The translations under genes and the position numbers were made by a program. 64,000 nucleotides of DNA from Lachnospiraceae bacterium (GTDB taxonomy: Bacteria > Bacillota > Clostridia > Lachnospirales > Lachnospiraceae): assembly GCA_910575275.1 (NCBI GenBank), contig CAJTEE010000003.1, positions 62,001 to 126,000 on the forward strand, in the 5' to 3' direction. The notes beneath the pieces are model-generated. The model was given only the letters and a program-made list of their open reading frames with translations. It ran no database searches and was not told where the DNA came from. Below, piece after piece: positions 33,788 to 41,551 of this stretch (its first letter is position 1; each line of letters starts with the position of its first letter).

Positions 33788-34680
33788 GCCGGCCGGAAAT
33801 TTCTGCAGAATTCCAAAAAGTCGGACAAGGTATCCGACATGTCGTGCGGCGAATAGGAAAATCCAAGGATGCGCCCGGGAATCGGCGTATCGAGCGGGAC
33901 CTCGATCAGGGTCCCGTTTTTTAGATCCTCGGCGACGAAATCCTTGACGACACAGCAGATCCCGAGACCAATGCGGGCAAATTCGATGAGGAGCGTCATG
34001 TCTGTGACCTCTAAGGGCTGATTGAGAACAAGCTGGTGCTCGGCCAGATAGGCGTCGATGTGTTTGCGGCTCATGTTGCTGCGGTCTAAAAGGATCAGAT
34101 TGCCGGCCCGAAAGACGTCAGGCGTTCCGCCCTCGCGCAGGCGCAGGTTTTCCATATAGGCCGGCGTGCAGACAAAGCCGTCGCTTATGGACATGACCGG
34201 TGAAAAGGTCAGCCCGCGGCGGGCCCGCGGCTCGGCGACGAGTCCGATGTCAAGCTTCTTGTCCTCCAGCATGGAGATTGTCAGGGCCGTGGATTGGCTG
34301 GCGATCGAGATGTTTACATGAGGATAACGCTCCACAAAGCCCTTTAAATAAGGAAGCAGTACATATTTGCAGAGCGTGTTGCTGACACCGATCTTCAACT
34401 GTCCGATGTGGAAATCATGGATACGCTTGAGTTCCCGTTCGCCGCGGCCGATGGAGTCAAAGGCGGAGCTGACATGCTCAAAGAGGACAGATCCTTCGTG
34501 GGTCAATTGGACGCCGCGGGAGCGTCTAAGAAACAGGCGTGTGTTCAGAGTGTCCTCGAGGCGGCTGATGGCCTTGGAGATGGCGGGCTGGCTGATGTAG
34601 AGTTCCTTGGCGGCGCGGGAAATATTACCATAGCGGGCAACCTCGTAAAAGATCCGGTATTGGGAGAGATGCGGCTCCAT
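33784..34680 (-). CDS. LysR family transcriptional regulator
   Basis: A 298-residue LysR regulator: N-terminal winged helix (YRIFYEVARYGNISRAAKELYISQPAISKAISRLEDTLNTRLFLR) and a C-terminal ligand-binding domain from about 90. It is divergent from the leuC-like gene with a 105-bp AT-rich gap, the usual layout for control of the divergent operon. The gap has two ATAATT(T)GAA(A/T)-like direct copies that may be contact sites. Confidence 0.9.
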   Translation of the reverse strand: MEPHLSQYRIFYEVARYGNISRAAKELYISQPAISKAISRLEDTLNTRLFLRRSRGVQLTHEGSVLFEHVSSAFDSIGRGERELKRIHDFHIGQLKIGVSNTLCKYVLLPYLKGFVERYPHVNISIASQSTALTISMLEDKKLDIGLVAEPRARRGLTFSPVMSISDGFVCTPAYMENLRLREGGTPDVFRAGNLILLDRSNMSRKHIDAYLAEHQLVLNQPLEVTDMTLLIEFARIGLGICCVVKDFVAEDLKNGTLIEVPLDTPIPGRILGFSYSPHDMSDTLSDFLEFCRNFRPA

Positions 34681-34721
34681 GCTTATAACTCCTTTTCATA
34701 GTAATTATTCAAATTATGTAT

Positions 34722-34750
34722 TTCAATTATAGTTTTTTTTATGCTAGAAT
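34722..34750 (+). promoter_or_regulatory. Promoter of the leuCD-type operon
   Basis: TTCAAT (34722-34727) and TAGAAT (34745-34750) are 17 bases apart, 35 bases before the start codon, inside the gap shared with the divergent LysR gene. Confidence 0.6.
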
Positions 34751-34785
34751 GTCAATAGGGATGAAAAAAGAAGGGAGATTCCAAT

Positions 34786-36051
34786 ATGGGAATGACGATG
34801 ACGCAGAAGATTCTGGCCGCCCACGCGGGGGTTGATTTTGTGCACGCAGGCCAGTTGATTGAAGCAAAGCTTGATATGGTGCTGGGAAACGACATTACGT
34901 CTCCGGTAGCGATTAATGAGCTGAAAAAATTAAAAAATCAGAAGGTGTTTGACAGGGAAAAGATCGCGTTGGTCATGGATCATTTTATTCCCAACAAGGA
35001 CATCAAATCAGCGGAAAACTGCAAATGCTGCCGTGATTTCGCGGCTGAAAATGAAATCGTGAACTATTTTGATGTGGGCGAGATGGGCATCGAGCATGCG
35101 CTGCTTCCGGAGAAGGGTCTGGTAAAGGCCGGGGATGCGGTGATTGGCGCGGATTCCCATACCTGTACGTATGGGGCGCTGGGCGCATTTTCGACCGGCG
35201 TCGGCAGCACGGATATGGCGGCGGGCATGGTAACGGGAAAGGCATGGTTTAAGGTGCCGGGTGCATTAAAATTCGTTCTGACCGGAAAGCCGGACAAGTG
35301 GGTGAGCGGAAAGGATGTAATCTTACATATTATCGGCATGATCGGAGTGGATGGGGCACTGTATAAGTCGATGGAGTTTGTCGGGGACGGGATCGCGAAT
35401 CTGACGATGGATGACCGGTTTACGATCTGCAACATGGCCATCGAGGCAGGCGGAAAGAACGGCATCTTCCCCGTGGATGAACAGACGATTGAATATATGA
35501 AAGAGCATGGCGATAAGCCGTATACGGTCTATGAAGCCGACGCGGACGCGGAGTATGAAGCAGTCTATACGATTGATCTGTCGGCGCTTAAGCCGACCGT
35601 CTCATTCCCGCATCTTCCGGAGAATACGAAAGAGACCGGAAGCTTTGACGCGATTAAGATCGATCAGGTGGTGATCGGATCCTGTACCAATGGACGGATT
35701 CAGGATATTCGCCAGGCGGCCGAGATTATGAAGGGAAGAAAGGTCGCAAGGCACGTGCGCTGCATTGTGATCCCGGCGACGCAGGCGATCTATCTGCAGG
35801 CCATGCGTGAGGGGCTTTTAGAGACGTTGATCGAGGCGGGAGCCGTCGTCAGCACGCCGACCTGCGGTCCATGCCTGGGAGGCTATATGGGCATTCTGGC
35901 AGCCGGCGAGCGATGCGTATCCACCACCAACCGGAACTTTGTAGGACGTATGGGACATGTGGAATCCGAGGTCTATCTGGCGAGCCCGGCTGTGGCGGCG
36001 GCCAGTGCGGTGACGGGAACAATCGCAGCCCCAGGCGAGCTTGGTTTATAG
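34786..36051 (+). CDS. leuC: 3-isopropylmalate dehydratase-type large subunit
   Basis: A 421-residue aconitase-superfamily large subunit of the short (archaeal/Clostridia) LeuC/HacA type. It has [49 protein letters not shown] and [35 protein letters not shown], with the three cluster cysteines. Isopropylmalate is the default substrate, but homologues act on homocitrate or dimethylmalate, and no leuA or leuB lies nearby. GGGAGA precedes the ATG. Confidence 0.88.
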   Translation: MGMTMTQKILAAHAGVDFVHAGQLIEAKLDMVLGNDITSPVAINELKKLKNQKVFDREKIALVMDHFIPNKDIKSAENCKCCRDFAAENEIVNYFDVGEMGIEHALLPEKGLVKAGDAVIGADSHTCTYGALGAFSTGVGSTDMAAGMVTGKAWFKVPGALKFVLTGKPDKWVSGKDVILHIIGMIGVDGALYKSMEFVGDGIANLTMDDRFTICNMAIEAGGKNGIFPVDEQTIEYMKEHGDKPYTVYEADADAEYEAVYTIDLSALKPTVSFPHLPENTKETGSFDAIKIDQVVIGSCTNGRIQDIRQAAEIMKGRKVARHVRCIVIPATQAIYLQAMREGLLETLIEAGAVVSTPTCGPCLGGYMGILAAGERCVSTTNRNFVGRMGHVESEVYLASPAVAAASAVTGTIAAPGELGL

Positions 36052-36061
36052 GAGGATTGTC

Positions 36062-36556
36062 ATGCAGGCAAAAGGCAGAGTATTTAAATATGGAGATAAT
36101 GTAGACACCGATGTCATCATCCCAGCGCGCTATTTAAGTGCCACGAAAGGCGAGGAGCTGGCAAAGCATTGCATGGAGGACATTGACAAGGAGTTTATTC
36201 ATCGGGTGCAGCCAGGCGACATCATTGTCGCCGAAAAGAATTTCGGCTGCGGTTCGTCCAGGGAGCATGCTCCGCTAGCAATCAAATGCGCAGGTGTAAG
36301 CTGCGTAATCGCGGAGACCTTTGCGCGTATCTTTTACCGCAACGCGATCGACATCGGTCTTCCGATTATCGAGTGCCCCGAGGCAGCAAGAGCCATTCAG
36401 AGCGGCGATACGGTGGAGGTCGATTTTGACAGCGGCGTCATTTACAACCGAACGAGGAATGAGTCCTACAAGGGGCAGGCATTCCCGCCGTTCATGCAGA
36501 AAATCATTTCTGCGGGCGGACTGGTGAATTATATTAACGAGGGAAATAAACAATAA
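36062..36556 (+). CDS. leuD: 3-isopropylmalate dehydratase-type small subunit
   Basis: A 164-residue swivel domain partner of the large subunit, with [34 protein letters not shown] and [12 protein letters not shown]. The start at 36062 has AGGAGG seven bases upstream, overlapping the leuC stop region. Confidence 0.9.
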   Translation: MQAKGRVFKYGDNVDTDVIIPARYLSATKGEELAKHCMEDIDKEFIHRVQPGDIIVAEKNFGCGSSREHAPLAIKCAGVSCVIAETFARIFYRNAIDIGLPIIECPEAARAIQSGDTVEVDFDSGVIYNRTRNESYKGQAFPPFMQKIISAGGLVNYINEGNKQ

Positions 36557-36571
36557 AAACGCGTGAAAGCG

Positions 36572-36604
36572 GCCGGCAGAAGCTCTTTTGGGAGTACTGC
36601 CGGC
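36572..36604 (+). terminator. Hairpin after leuD
   Basis: Arms GCCGGCAG (36572-36579) and CTGCCGGC (36597-36604) with an inner AGCTC/GGGAGT pairing; only a short T-rich tail (TGCTTTGTG) follows. Confidence 0.6.
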
Positions 36605-36690
36605 TGCTTTGTGATCTGGCCGGCGGCCCGATTCACGTCCAACGTTTCTCTGCATATTCTATTAGAAACAAAAGCGATTTAGAGGTGTCC

Positions 36691-37467
36691 ATGATCCCCA
36701 AACTGCAGGTAAAAGACTTAAGCTACTCCTACCATACGATGGACGGGGAAACCGAGGCCCTTTCCGATATATCTTTTGAGGTGTCCGCAGGTGAATTTCT
36801 GGCCGTTGTCGGTCCGTCAGGCTGTGGGAAGTCAACGCTGCTTTCGCTCATCTGCGGATTGATAAAACCAGACTCCGGGGAGGTCCTTTTGGACGGCCAT
36901 TCGGTTTCGGGTGTAGAGGCAGGCATTGGTTACATGCTTCAAAAGGATCATCTATTTGAATGGCGGACGATTTTTTCCAACGCGGCCCTTGGGCTTGAGA
37001 TCCAAAAAAAATTAACGAATGAGGGGAAAAAGCGGGTATCGGACCTTTTATCGGTTTATGGCCTGGAAAGCTTTGCAGATTCCCGCCCTTCGGAGCTCTC
37101 CGGCGGAATGCGCCAGAGGGCGGCCTTGATCCGGACGCTTGCGCTGCAGCCGGATTTGCTGCTTCTTGATGAACCGTTTTCGGCGCTTGACTACCAGACA
37201 AGGCTTTCGGTTTGTGACGACATCAGTACAATCATCCGAGGCAGGAAAAAGACGGCGGTCCTCATCACGCATGATCTGTCCGAGGCGGTCAGCGTAGCTG
37301 ACCGTATCTTGATCCTCACCAGGCGGCCGGGCCGTATAAAGGGAATTCTCACAATGGATTTTGCGGATAAGAGCTTAAGTCCCCTAAAACGCCGTAACTG
37401 CCCGGAATTTTCAAAATATTTTAACGAGGTGTGGCGGATACTGGAACAACCGGGAGGTGTCTTATGA
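36691..37467 (+). CDS. ABC transporter ATP-binding protein (SsuB/TauB-like)
   Basis: A 258-residue ATPase with Walker A GPSGCGKST, signature LSGGMRQRAAL, Walker B LLLLDEPFSALD and the switch His in LITHDLSEAV. It belongs to the nitrate/sulfonate/taurine importer group. The ATG at 36691 is five bases from GAGG. It overlaps the permease by ATGA. No substrate-binding protein is nearby, so the operon is incomplete here. Confidence 0.9.
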   Translation: MIPKLQVKDLSYSYHTMDGETEALSDISFEVSAGEFLAVVGPSGCGKSTLLSLICGLIKPDSGEVLLDGHSVSGVEAGIGYMLQKDHLFEWRTIFSNAALGLEIQKKLTNEGKKRVSDLLSVYGLESFADSRPSELSGGMRQRAALIRTLALQPDLLLLDEPFSALDYQTRLSVCDDISTIIRGRKKTAVLITHDLSEAVSVADRILILTRRPGRIKGILTMDFADKSLSPLKRRNCPEFSKYFNEVWRILEQPGGVL

Positions 37468-38210
37468 AAACACAGATAACCCTGGCGCAGCAGGAATTTG
37501 TGGCAAGGCAGAAAAAGAGAAGGCGGCTCGTGGGAGTCGGTCGTATCTTTTTGCTGGCGGCTATCCTGGCGCTTTGGGAGGCCAGCGCAAGACTCGGCCT
37601 GATTAATGATTTTATTTTCAGCTCTCCGTCCAGGATTGGCCTGTGCTTTTATGGTATGGCTCTGGACGGAAGTATTTTTTTACACACAGGAATTACGATC
37701 TTGGAAACGCTTTTAAGCTTTTTTCTTGTGGTGCTTCTGGGAATCGTCGGCGCAGTGCTTTTGTGGTCCAGCCGGACGGTGTCAGAGATTCTGGATCCAT
37801 ATCTGGTCATGCTAAATAGCCTGCCTAAATCGGCTCTTGCCCCGATTCTCATCGTCTGGCTGGGCAATAATATGAAGACGATCATCGTGGCGGCTGTGTC
37901 CGTGGCGGTGTTTGGCTCGATTTTAACGCTGCATAATGGATTTACGAGTGTGGACCCGGACCAGGTCAAGCTCATTTATTCGTTAGGAGGGAACCGGTTT
38001 GACGTATTGAAAAAGGTTTTGTTACCCGGCTCTGTACCGCTTATTATCAGTAATATGAAGGTCAACATCGGTCTTTGTCTGGTGGGTGTAATCATCGGCG
38101 AGTTCTTATCGGCGCAGGCGGGATTAGGGTATCTGATTATATACGGATCGCAGGTATTTAAGCGAGCGCACAAACATATATTTTCAAAAAGAGAGTGTTT
38201 CATATGCTAG
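37464..38210 (+). pseudogene. ABC transporter permease (SsuC/TauC-like), 5' part, interrupted by an inserted element
   Basis: The first 233 residues are a normal sulfonate-type permease (EILDPYLVMLNSLPKSALAPILIVWLG and the EAA loop YSLGGNRFDVLKKVLLPGSVP). After GSQVFK the frame enters foreign sequence, adding RAHKHIFSKRECFIC and a stop. The expected ending (FKLDLVMMAIVILCIL...) is found intact at 41248-41346. Joining the two at TTTAAGC gives a 263-residue permease of usual length. In the present arrangement the last membrane segment is missing, so transport is probably impaired. Confidence 0.9.
38157..38175 (+). other. attL junction
   Basis: The shared core TTTAAGC (38157-38163) is followed by the element arm ending in GCGCACAAAC (38166-38175). 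Bases to the left belong to the permease gene. Confidence 0.75.
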
Positions 38211-38227
38211 GGAGGAAGGAAACGGAT

Positions 38228-38356
38228 ATGGCAGAGGATTTTGAATTTCTTTGTGAGATCGCGGCGTATCTCGCCCAAAAAGGATTTCTCACAAAAAGAG
38301 AGCGTCTGCGTTTTTTAGAGCTTTTATATGGAGGATATGCATGCTGCGGGCGGTGA
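38228..38356 (+). CDS. 42-residue protein coupled to the recombinase
   Basis: An ATG at 38228, with GGAGGAAGGA upstream, opens a short frame (MAEDFEFLCEIAAYLAQKGF..., then TKRERLRFLELLYGG) that overlaps the recombinase start by 16 bases. An in-frame ATG at 38204 would add eight residues. The size, helix-rich content and coupling are what one might expect of a helper such as a directionality factor, but I do not recognise it and this is only inference. Confidence 0.55.
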   Translation: MAEDFEFLCEIAAYLAQKGFLTKRERLRFLELLYGGYACCGR

Positions 38357-40146
38357 TCTACTGCCGGTGCAGCACGGAGGAGGAAAGCCAGGCCGACGCA
38401 TTAAGAAAGCAGGCGGCAGAGGCCAGAGAGTGCGTAGAGAAAAATAAGTGGATTTTGGTAGACGAATATGTGGAATCGAAAAGCGGAACAAGCTTAAAGG
38501 GACGGCGGGAATACCGCCGTCTTTTTGATGACATAGGGACAGGCCGATTTGACATCGTGGTAATCAAAAGTCAGGATCGGCTCATGCGCAATACAAAGGA
38601 CTGGTATCTGTTTTTAGACAGGCTGCTGACCTGTAAAAAACAGTTGTATCTGTATCTGGAGAGGCGCTTTTATTCTGCGGATGATTCGCTCCTCTCAGGG
38701 ATCAAGGCGATTCTGGCGGAGGAATACAGCCGGGAGCTGAGCAAAAAGATTGTCAATGCGCATACACACAGACAAAGAAACGGCGGCCGGCTTTTGCTGA
38801 CGAACCAGGTCTTTGGCTTCCAAAAGCAGCCGGATGGCGGCGTGCGGATTGTGGAGGAGGAGGCAAGAATCCTCCGAAAAATTTATGCTGCCTGTGCCGC
38901 CGGGCATGGAAGCCGGGCGATCGCAGCCATGCTCAAGGAGGAAGGCGTACAGAGTAAAAAGGGAAATTTCATGACGCCGGCTACGATCCGCAGAATGATT
39001 CGCAACCCGCTGTATAAAGGCACTTTTGTCATGAATCGCCGGCACTTTGACTTTGAGACAAAGCGTACAAAGGAAAATCCGAGAGAGGAATGGATCTTTC
39101 AAAAAGGAGCGGTTCCGGCGATTGTAGAGGAAGCACTGTGGGGGCGGGCGAACGAGGCGATGTCTGCCAGAGCAAAGAAAAACGGGCCTCGCCAATATGG
39201 AAAAAAGCAGGGAGGCACAGCCCTTTCTGGTGGCCTTATATGCAAAATGTGTGGGGCGCCCTATTACCGGACGGCAAGGAGATCCGCTTCTAAGCCAAGG
39301 AAGACAATCTACGAATGGAAATGCAGCCGGTATTTGGAAGCCGGACGGGCAGGACAGAAAGGAAAAACAAGCGGATGCAGCAACAGTCATCTGGATGAAG
39401 AAATTGTCTTCGGGCTTTTGGAAGGCTTCTGTGCAGAGACCATCTGCGAGGAGAGGAGAGAGCGGCTGCTTCAAAGGACGATGGAGCTTCTGGAGGCTGT
39501 TTGGAGAGAGACGGGGTATGAGGATGGGCCGGGCACACTCGAACGGCAGGAAAGACTCTGGGAAGAGAAGAAGGGACGCCTGTTGGATAAGCTTTTGGAG
39601 GGCGTGATTTCGGATGCGGATTATAAGAGACAAAACGAAAGGCTGGAGGAGGAGTCTGCGAGGCTTTTAAAGGAGCGCCTGCGGCGCGAGGAGCAAGGGG
39701 CGGTAAAGGAGGACATACAAGGACGTCTGGAGAAGGCAGAGGCAGAGCTCAGAGAAGGCGGCTTTTTGCAGGCCGCCGTCAGCTGGTTCTTAAAAAGCAG
39801 GGGTCCGGCCCTTGTCCATGAGTGGAAGCTGGAGCTTCGGACAAAAGACGGCCCGGTTTTTGTGCCATATCCGTTCCCCCCGAATACAAACAAGGGAAGA
39901 TGTCTCGACCGGGGGGCGATTCTTGCATACTTGATGGAGCAGCCGCAGATGACGGCAGCGGAGTTAGCAGAGGCTATGAAAAGAAGTCCCTGTGTGGTTC
40001 GAAACCGTATGAAAGAGCTGGAAAGGGACGGCTTCATACAGTTCGAGGGCGTGGGAAAAGGCGGGAGCTGGAAGGTCTTAAAGGCGCCGGAATCAACATC
40101 TGACAGCCGCCCCCTTGTACTGGCTGTCACGTCCATGAGCCCATGA
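38341..40146 (+). CDS. Large serine recombinase with C-terminal winged helix
   Basis: A 601-residue site-specific recombinase. Residues 1-140 are the resolvase catalytic domain with Ser11 in IYCRCSTEE and RLMRNTKDWYLFLDRLL; ~150-270 the recombinase DNA-binding domain (FGFQKQPDGGVRIVEEEARILRKIY, RNPLYKGTFVMN); Cys301, Cys304, Cys328 and Cys346 form a zinc ribbon; a coiled coil follows. Residues ~537-581 (MTAAELAEAMKRSPCVVRNR, MKELERDGFI) look like an extra winged helix not usual for the family. GGAGGA precedes the ATG. It should insert and excise the surrounding element. Confidence 0.92.
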   Translation: MLRAVIYCRCSTEEESQADALRKQAAEARECVEKNKWILVDEYVESKSGTSLKGRREYRRLFDDIGTGRFDIVVIKSQDRLMRNTKDWYLFLDRLLTCKKQLYLYLERRFYSADDSLLSGIKAILAEEYSRELSKKIVNAHTHRQRNGGRLLLTNQVFGFQKQPDGGVRIVEEEARILRKIYAACAAGHGSRAIAAMLKEEGVQSKKGNFMTPATIRRMIRNPLYKGTFVMNRRHFDFETKRTKENPREEWIFQKGAVPAIVEEALWGRANEAMSARAKKNGPRQYGKKQGGTALSGGLICKMCGAPYYRTARRSASKPRKTIYEWKCSRYLEAGRAGQKGKTSGCSNSHLDEEIVFGLLEGFCAETICEERRERLLQRTMELLEAVWRETGYEDGPGTLERQERLWEEKKGRLLDKLLEGVISDADYKRQNERLEEESARLLKERLRREEQGAVKEDIQGRLEKAEAELREGGFLQAAVSWFLKSRGPALVHEWKLELRTKDGPVFVPYPFPPNTNKGRCLDRGAILAYLMEQPQMTAAELAEAMKRSPCVVRNRMKELERDGFIQFEGVGKGGSWKVLKAPESTSDSRPLVLAVTSMSP

Positions 40147-40214
40147 GAAGCGGGAGCGGCTGCCCGAATTACGGACAGAGACTGGCCTATATTGAAGCGG
40201 TTTTTACAGCCGTG

Positions 40215-40232
40215 CGGGGAATTTCATCCCCG
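40215..40232. other. Hairpin between recombinase and nitrilase ends
   Basis: CGGGGA/TCCCCG arms with a six-base loop lie between the two convergent genes. No T-run follows, so it is a weak terminator at best. Confidence 0.35.
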
Positions 40233-40240
40233 ATCATGAT

Positions 40241-41161
40241 TCATTCATCCCGCACATGAAGGCTGAGCACATCCGGGCGCGCGTAATGGCCGCAGACGTC
40301 ATGCTCCATTCGGCTCTCCGGGACCTTTTGCATGTCCAGGTCGGCATAGAGGATTCCCTCCTCGTCCCAGAGCGTTTCGGTCACTGCGTGGCCGTATGGA
40401 TCGATGATGCAGCTGCCGCCGCGGCATACGATGTCCGGGAGGGCGGCGATCTCGCCGGCAGCGCTTTCTGTAGCCGGATACATGTCCCGCGTGAAATACA
40501 TGTCGCAGTTGACAAAATAGCAGTGGCCTTCGATGGCAATATGGCGGATTGTATTCTGCCATTCGGAATTGTCATTGGTATTCGGGGAAAGATAGAGAGA
40601 GACACCCTTCTGATAGAGGGAAACCCGTGCTAATGGCATATAGCTTTCCCAACAGATCAGATTCCCCATCGGCCCCCAGGGGGTCTTAAGAACCGGAAAA
40701 AATTCTTTGTCGGCGTCCCCCCATATGACACGCTCACTGCCTGTGGGCTTCAGCTTGCGGTGGTTTAAGGCGTTTCCATCGGGCGAGATCATCATGTTGG
40801 AATTATACAGGGTCGCTGTGACCGGGTCTCGTTCCGAATAGCCGATGCTTAAATAGGCGGAATGCCTGGCAGCAGCCTTGACTAATTGCTCCATTTCCCT
40901 GCCCCGGGCCAGAATCGAGTTATCATAATACGCTTTCCAGTCTTTACGGCCTCTTGCGTTTCTGCTTCCAACGGTGAATCCGTAGGTCATGCCGTAAGGA
41001 TAGCCAGGAATAAACAGCTCCGGAAATACGATCAGCTCGGCGCCGTTTTCGGCACATTCCTCTATGAGCTTCAGAGCCTTTTCAAGGCATTTGTCCTTGT
41101 CGAACATGACGGGCGCCGCCTGAATGACGGCGATTCTACAGGTATTTGCTAGATTTTCCAT
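40241..41161 (-). CDS. Nitrilase superfamily carbon-nitrogen hydrolase (element cargo)
   Basis: A 306-residue protein with the Glu-Lys-Cys triad: Glu48 in VFPELFIPG, Lys136 in NHRKLKPT and Cys170 in NLICWESYMP. The CWE motif, the HRKLKPT lysine motif and length place it with true nitrilases rather than amidases of the superfamily. It would turn an organic nitrile into the acid and ammonia. It lies wholly inside the inserted element, opposite the recombinase, and has its own promoter close to attR. Confidence 0.88.
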   Translation of the reverse strand: MENLANTCRIAVIQAAPVMFDKDKCLEKALKLIEECAENGAELIVFPELFIPGYPYGMTYGFTVGSRNARGRKDWKAYYDNSILARGREMEQLVKAAARHSAYLSIGYSERDPVTATLYNSNMMISPDGNALNHRKLKPTGSERVIWGDADKEFFPVLKTPWGPMGNLICWESYMPLARVSLYQKGVSLYLSPNTNDNSEWQNTIRHIAIEGHCYFVNCDMYFTRDMYPATESAAGEIAALPDIVCRGGSCIIDPYGHAVTETLWDEEGILYADLDMQKVPESRMEHDVCGHYARPDVLSLHVRDE

Positions 41162-41186
41162 GTTGCTTCTCCTTCATTTTTTTGAT

Positions 41187-41215
41187 ATTGTACCATACAG
41201 GAGAGATTTCGGCAA
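41187..41215 (-). promoter_or_regulatory. Nitrilase promoter inside the element
   Basis: On the minus strand TTGCCG (41215-41210) and TACAAT (41192-41187) are 17 bases apart, 26 bases before the start codon and only ~30 bases inside the right end, so the cargo is expressed independently of the insertion site. Confidence 0.65.
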
Positions 41216-41230
41216 TGCATGTTTGCATCC

Positions 41231-41254
41231 GTTTGTGGGCGTACCTCTTTAAGC
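41231..41254 (+). other. attR junction
   Basis: The element arm GTTTGTGGGC (41231-41240) leads to the shared core TTTAAGC (41248-41254). Bases after the core continue the permease coding frame. Confidence 0.75.
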
Positions 41255-41346
41255 TGGATTTAGTCATGATGGCCATTGTGATTCTCTGCATCCTTTCAGC
41301 GGCGCTTTATCAAGGAATCGCGATTCTGGAGAGAAGAAAGCTGTAA
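41248..41346 (+). pseudogene. 3' fragment of the ABC permease gene
   Basis: This stretch encodes the last 32 residues (FKLDLVMMAIVILCIL... ILERRKL, stop) of the permease whose 5' part ends at 38163. The sequence is the normal final membrane segment of SsuC-type permeases. Upstream codons in the same frame belong to the element and are not protein-like. No mutations are apparent, so the insertion may be recent or reversible. Confidence 0.88.
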
Positions 41347-41354
41347 CAGAGAAA

Positions 41355-41424
41355 CCTGTGCACAGGCTGCACATTTTTTGCACATATGCATGTCATATTT
41401 GCACTTGTGTAGCCTGTGCACAGG
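41355..41424. promoter_or_regulatory. Two palindromic activator sites upstream of the sigma-54 promoter P1
   Basis: CCTGTGCACAGG occurs at 41355-41366 and 41413-41424, both perfect palindromes, with further TGCACA/TGCAC half-sites between. Their centres are about 120 and 62 bp upstream of the -24 element, the usual range for enhancer-binding activators. Confidence 0.7.
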
Positions 41425-41478
41425 CATATTTTACGTTTTTGGGCATTAAAAGAGTCCTAAAAATCATGCCCACCGTTT

Positions 41479-41495
41479 TGGCATAAACTTTGCTA
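41479..41495 (+). promoter_or_regulatory. Sigma-54 promoter P1
   Basis: TGGCATAAACTTTGCTA has GG at -24 and GC at -12 with the standard spacing. It lies 57 bases before the 2-hydroxyacid dehydrogenase start and matches two other sigma-54 promoters in the window (55013-55029 and 61968-61984). Confidence 0.85.
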
Positions 41496-41551
41496 CAATA
41501 TATAGAGAGACGGAAATTTGATCTGCCAATGATTGTACGAGGAGGTACATT

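Larger units (their letters stand above)
38157..41247. mobile_element. 3,091-bp serine-recombinase element inserted in the ABC permease gene
   Basis: The element is bounded by two copies of TTTAAGC (38157-38163 and 41248-41254). It carries a 42-residue ORF, a large serine recombinase and, on the other strand, a nitrilase. The inner flanks form an imperfect inverted repeat (GTTTGTGGGC at 41231-41240 and GCGCACAAAC at 38166-38175) that in the circular form would sit symmetrically around the crossover, as in serine-integrase attP sites. Exact excision restores the permease frame. I see no transposase, plasmid or phage structural genes. Confidence 0.88.

Noticed and set aside
34786-36556. Assigning leuCD firmly to leucine synthesis
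   Set aside because: No leuA or leuB nearby and a dedicated LysR regulator; homologues act on other 2-hydroxy diacids, so the gene symbols mark family only.
38695-39633. 312-codon open frame opposite the serine recombinase
   Set aside because: Low-complexity antisense product without family features; the recombinase on the plus strand has full domain motifs.
41146-41247. Upstream part of the frame that contains the permease tail
   Set aside because: These codons belong to the end of the inserted element and are not permease-like; only 41248-41346 is the gene fragment.
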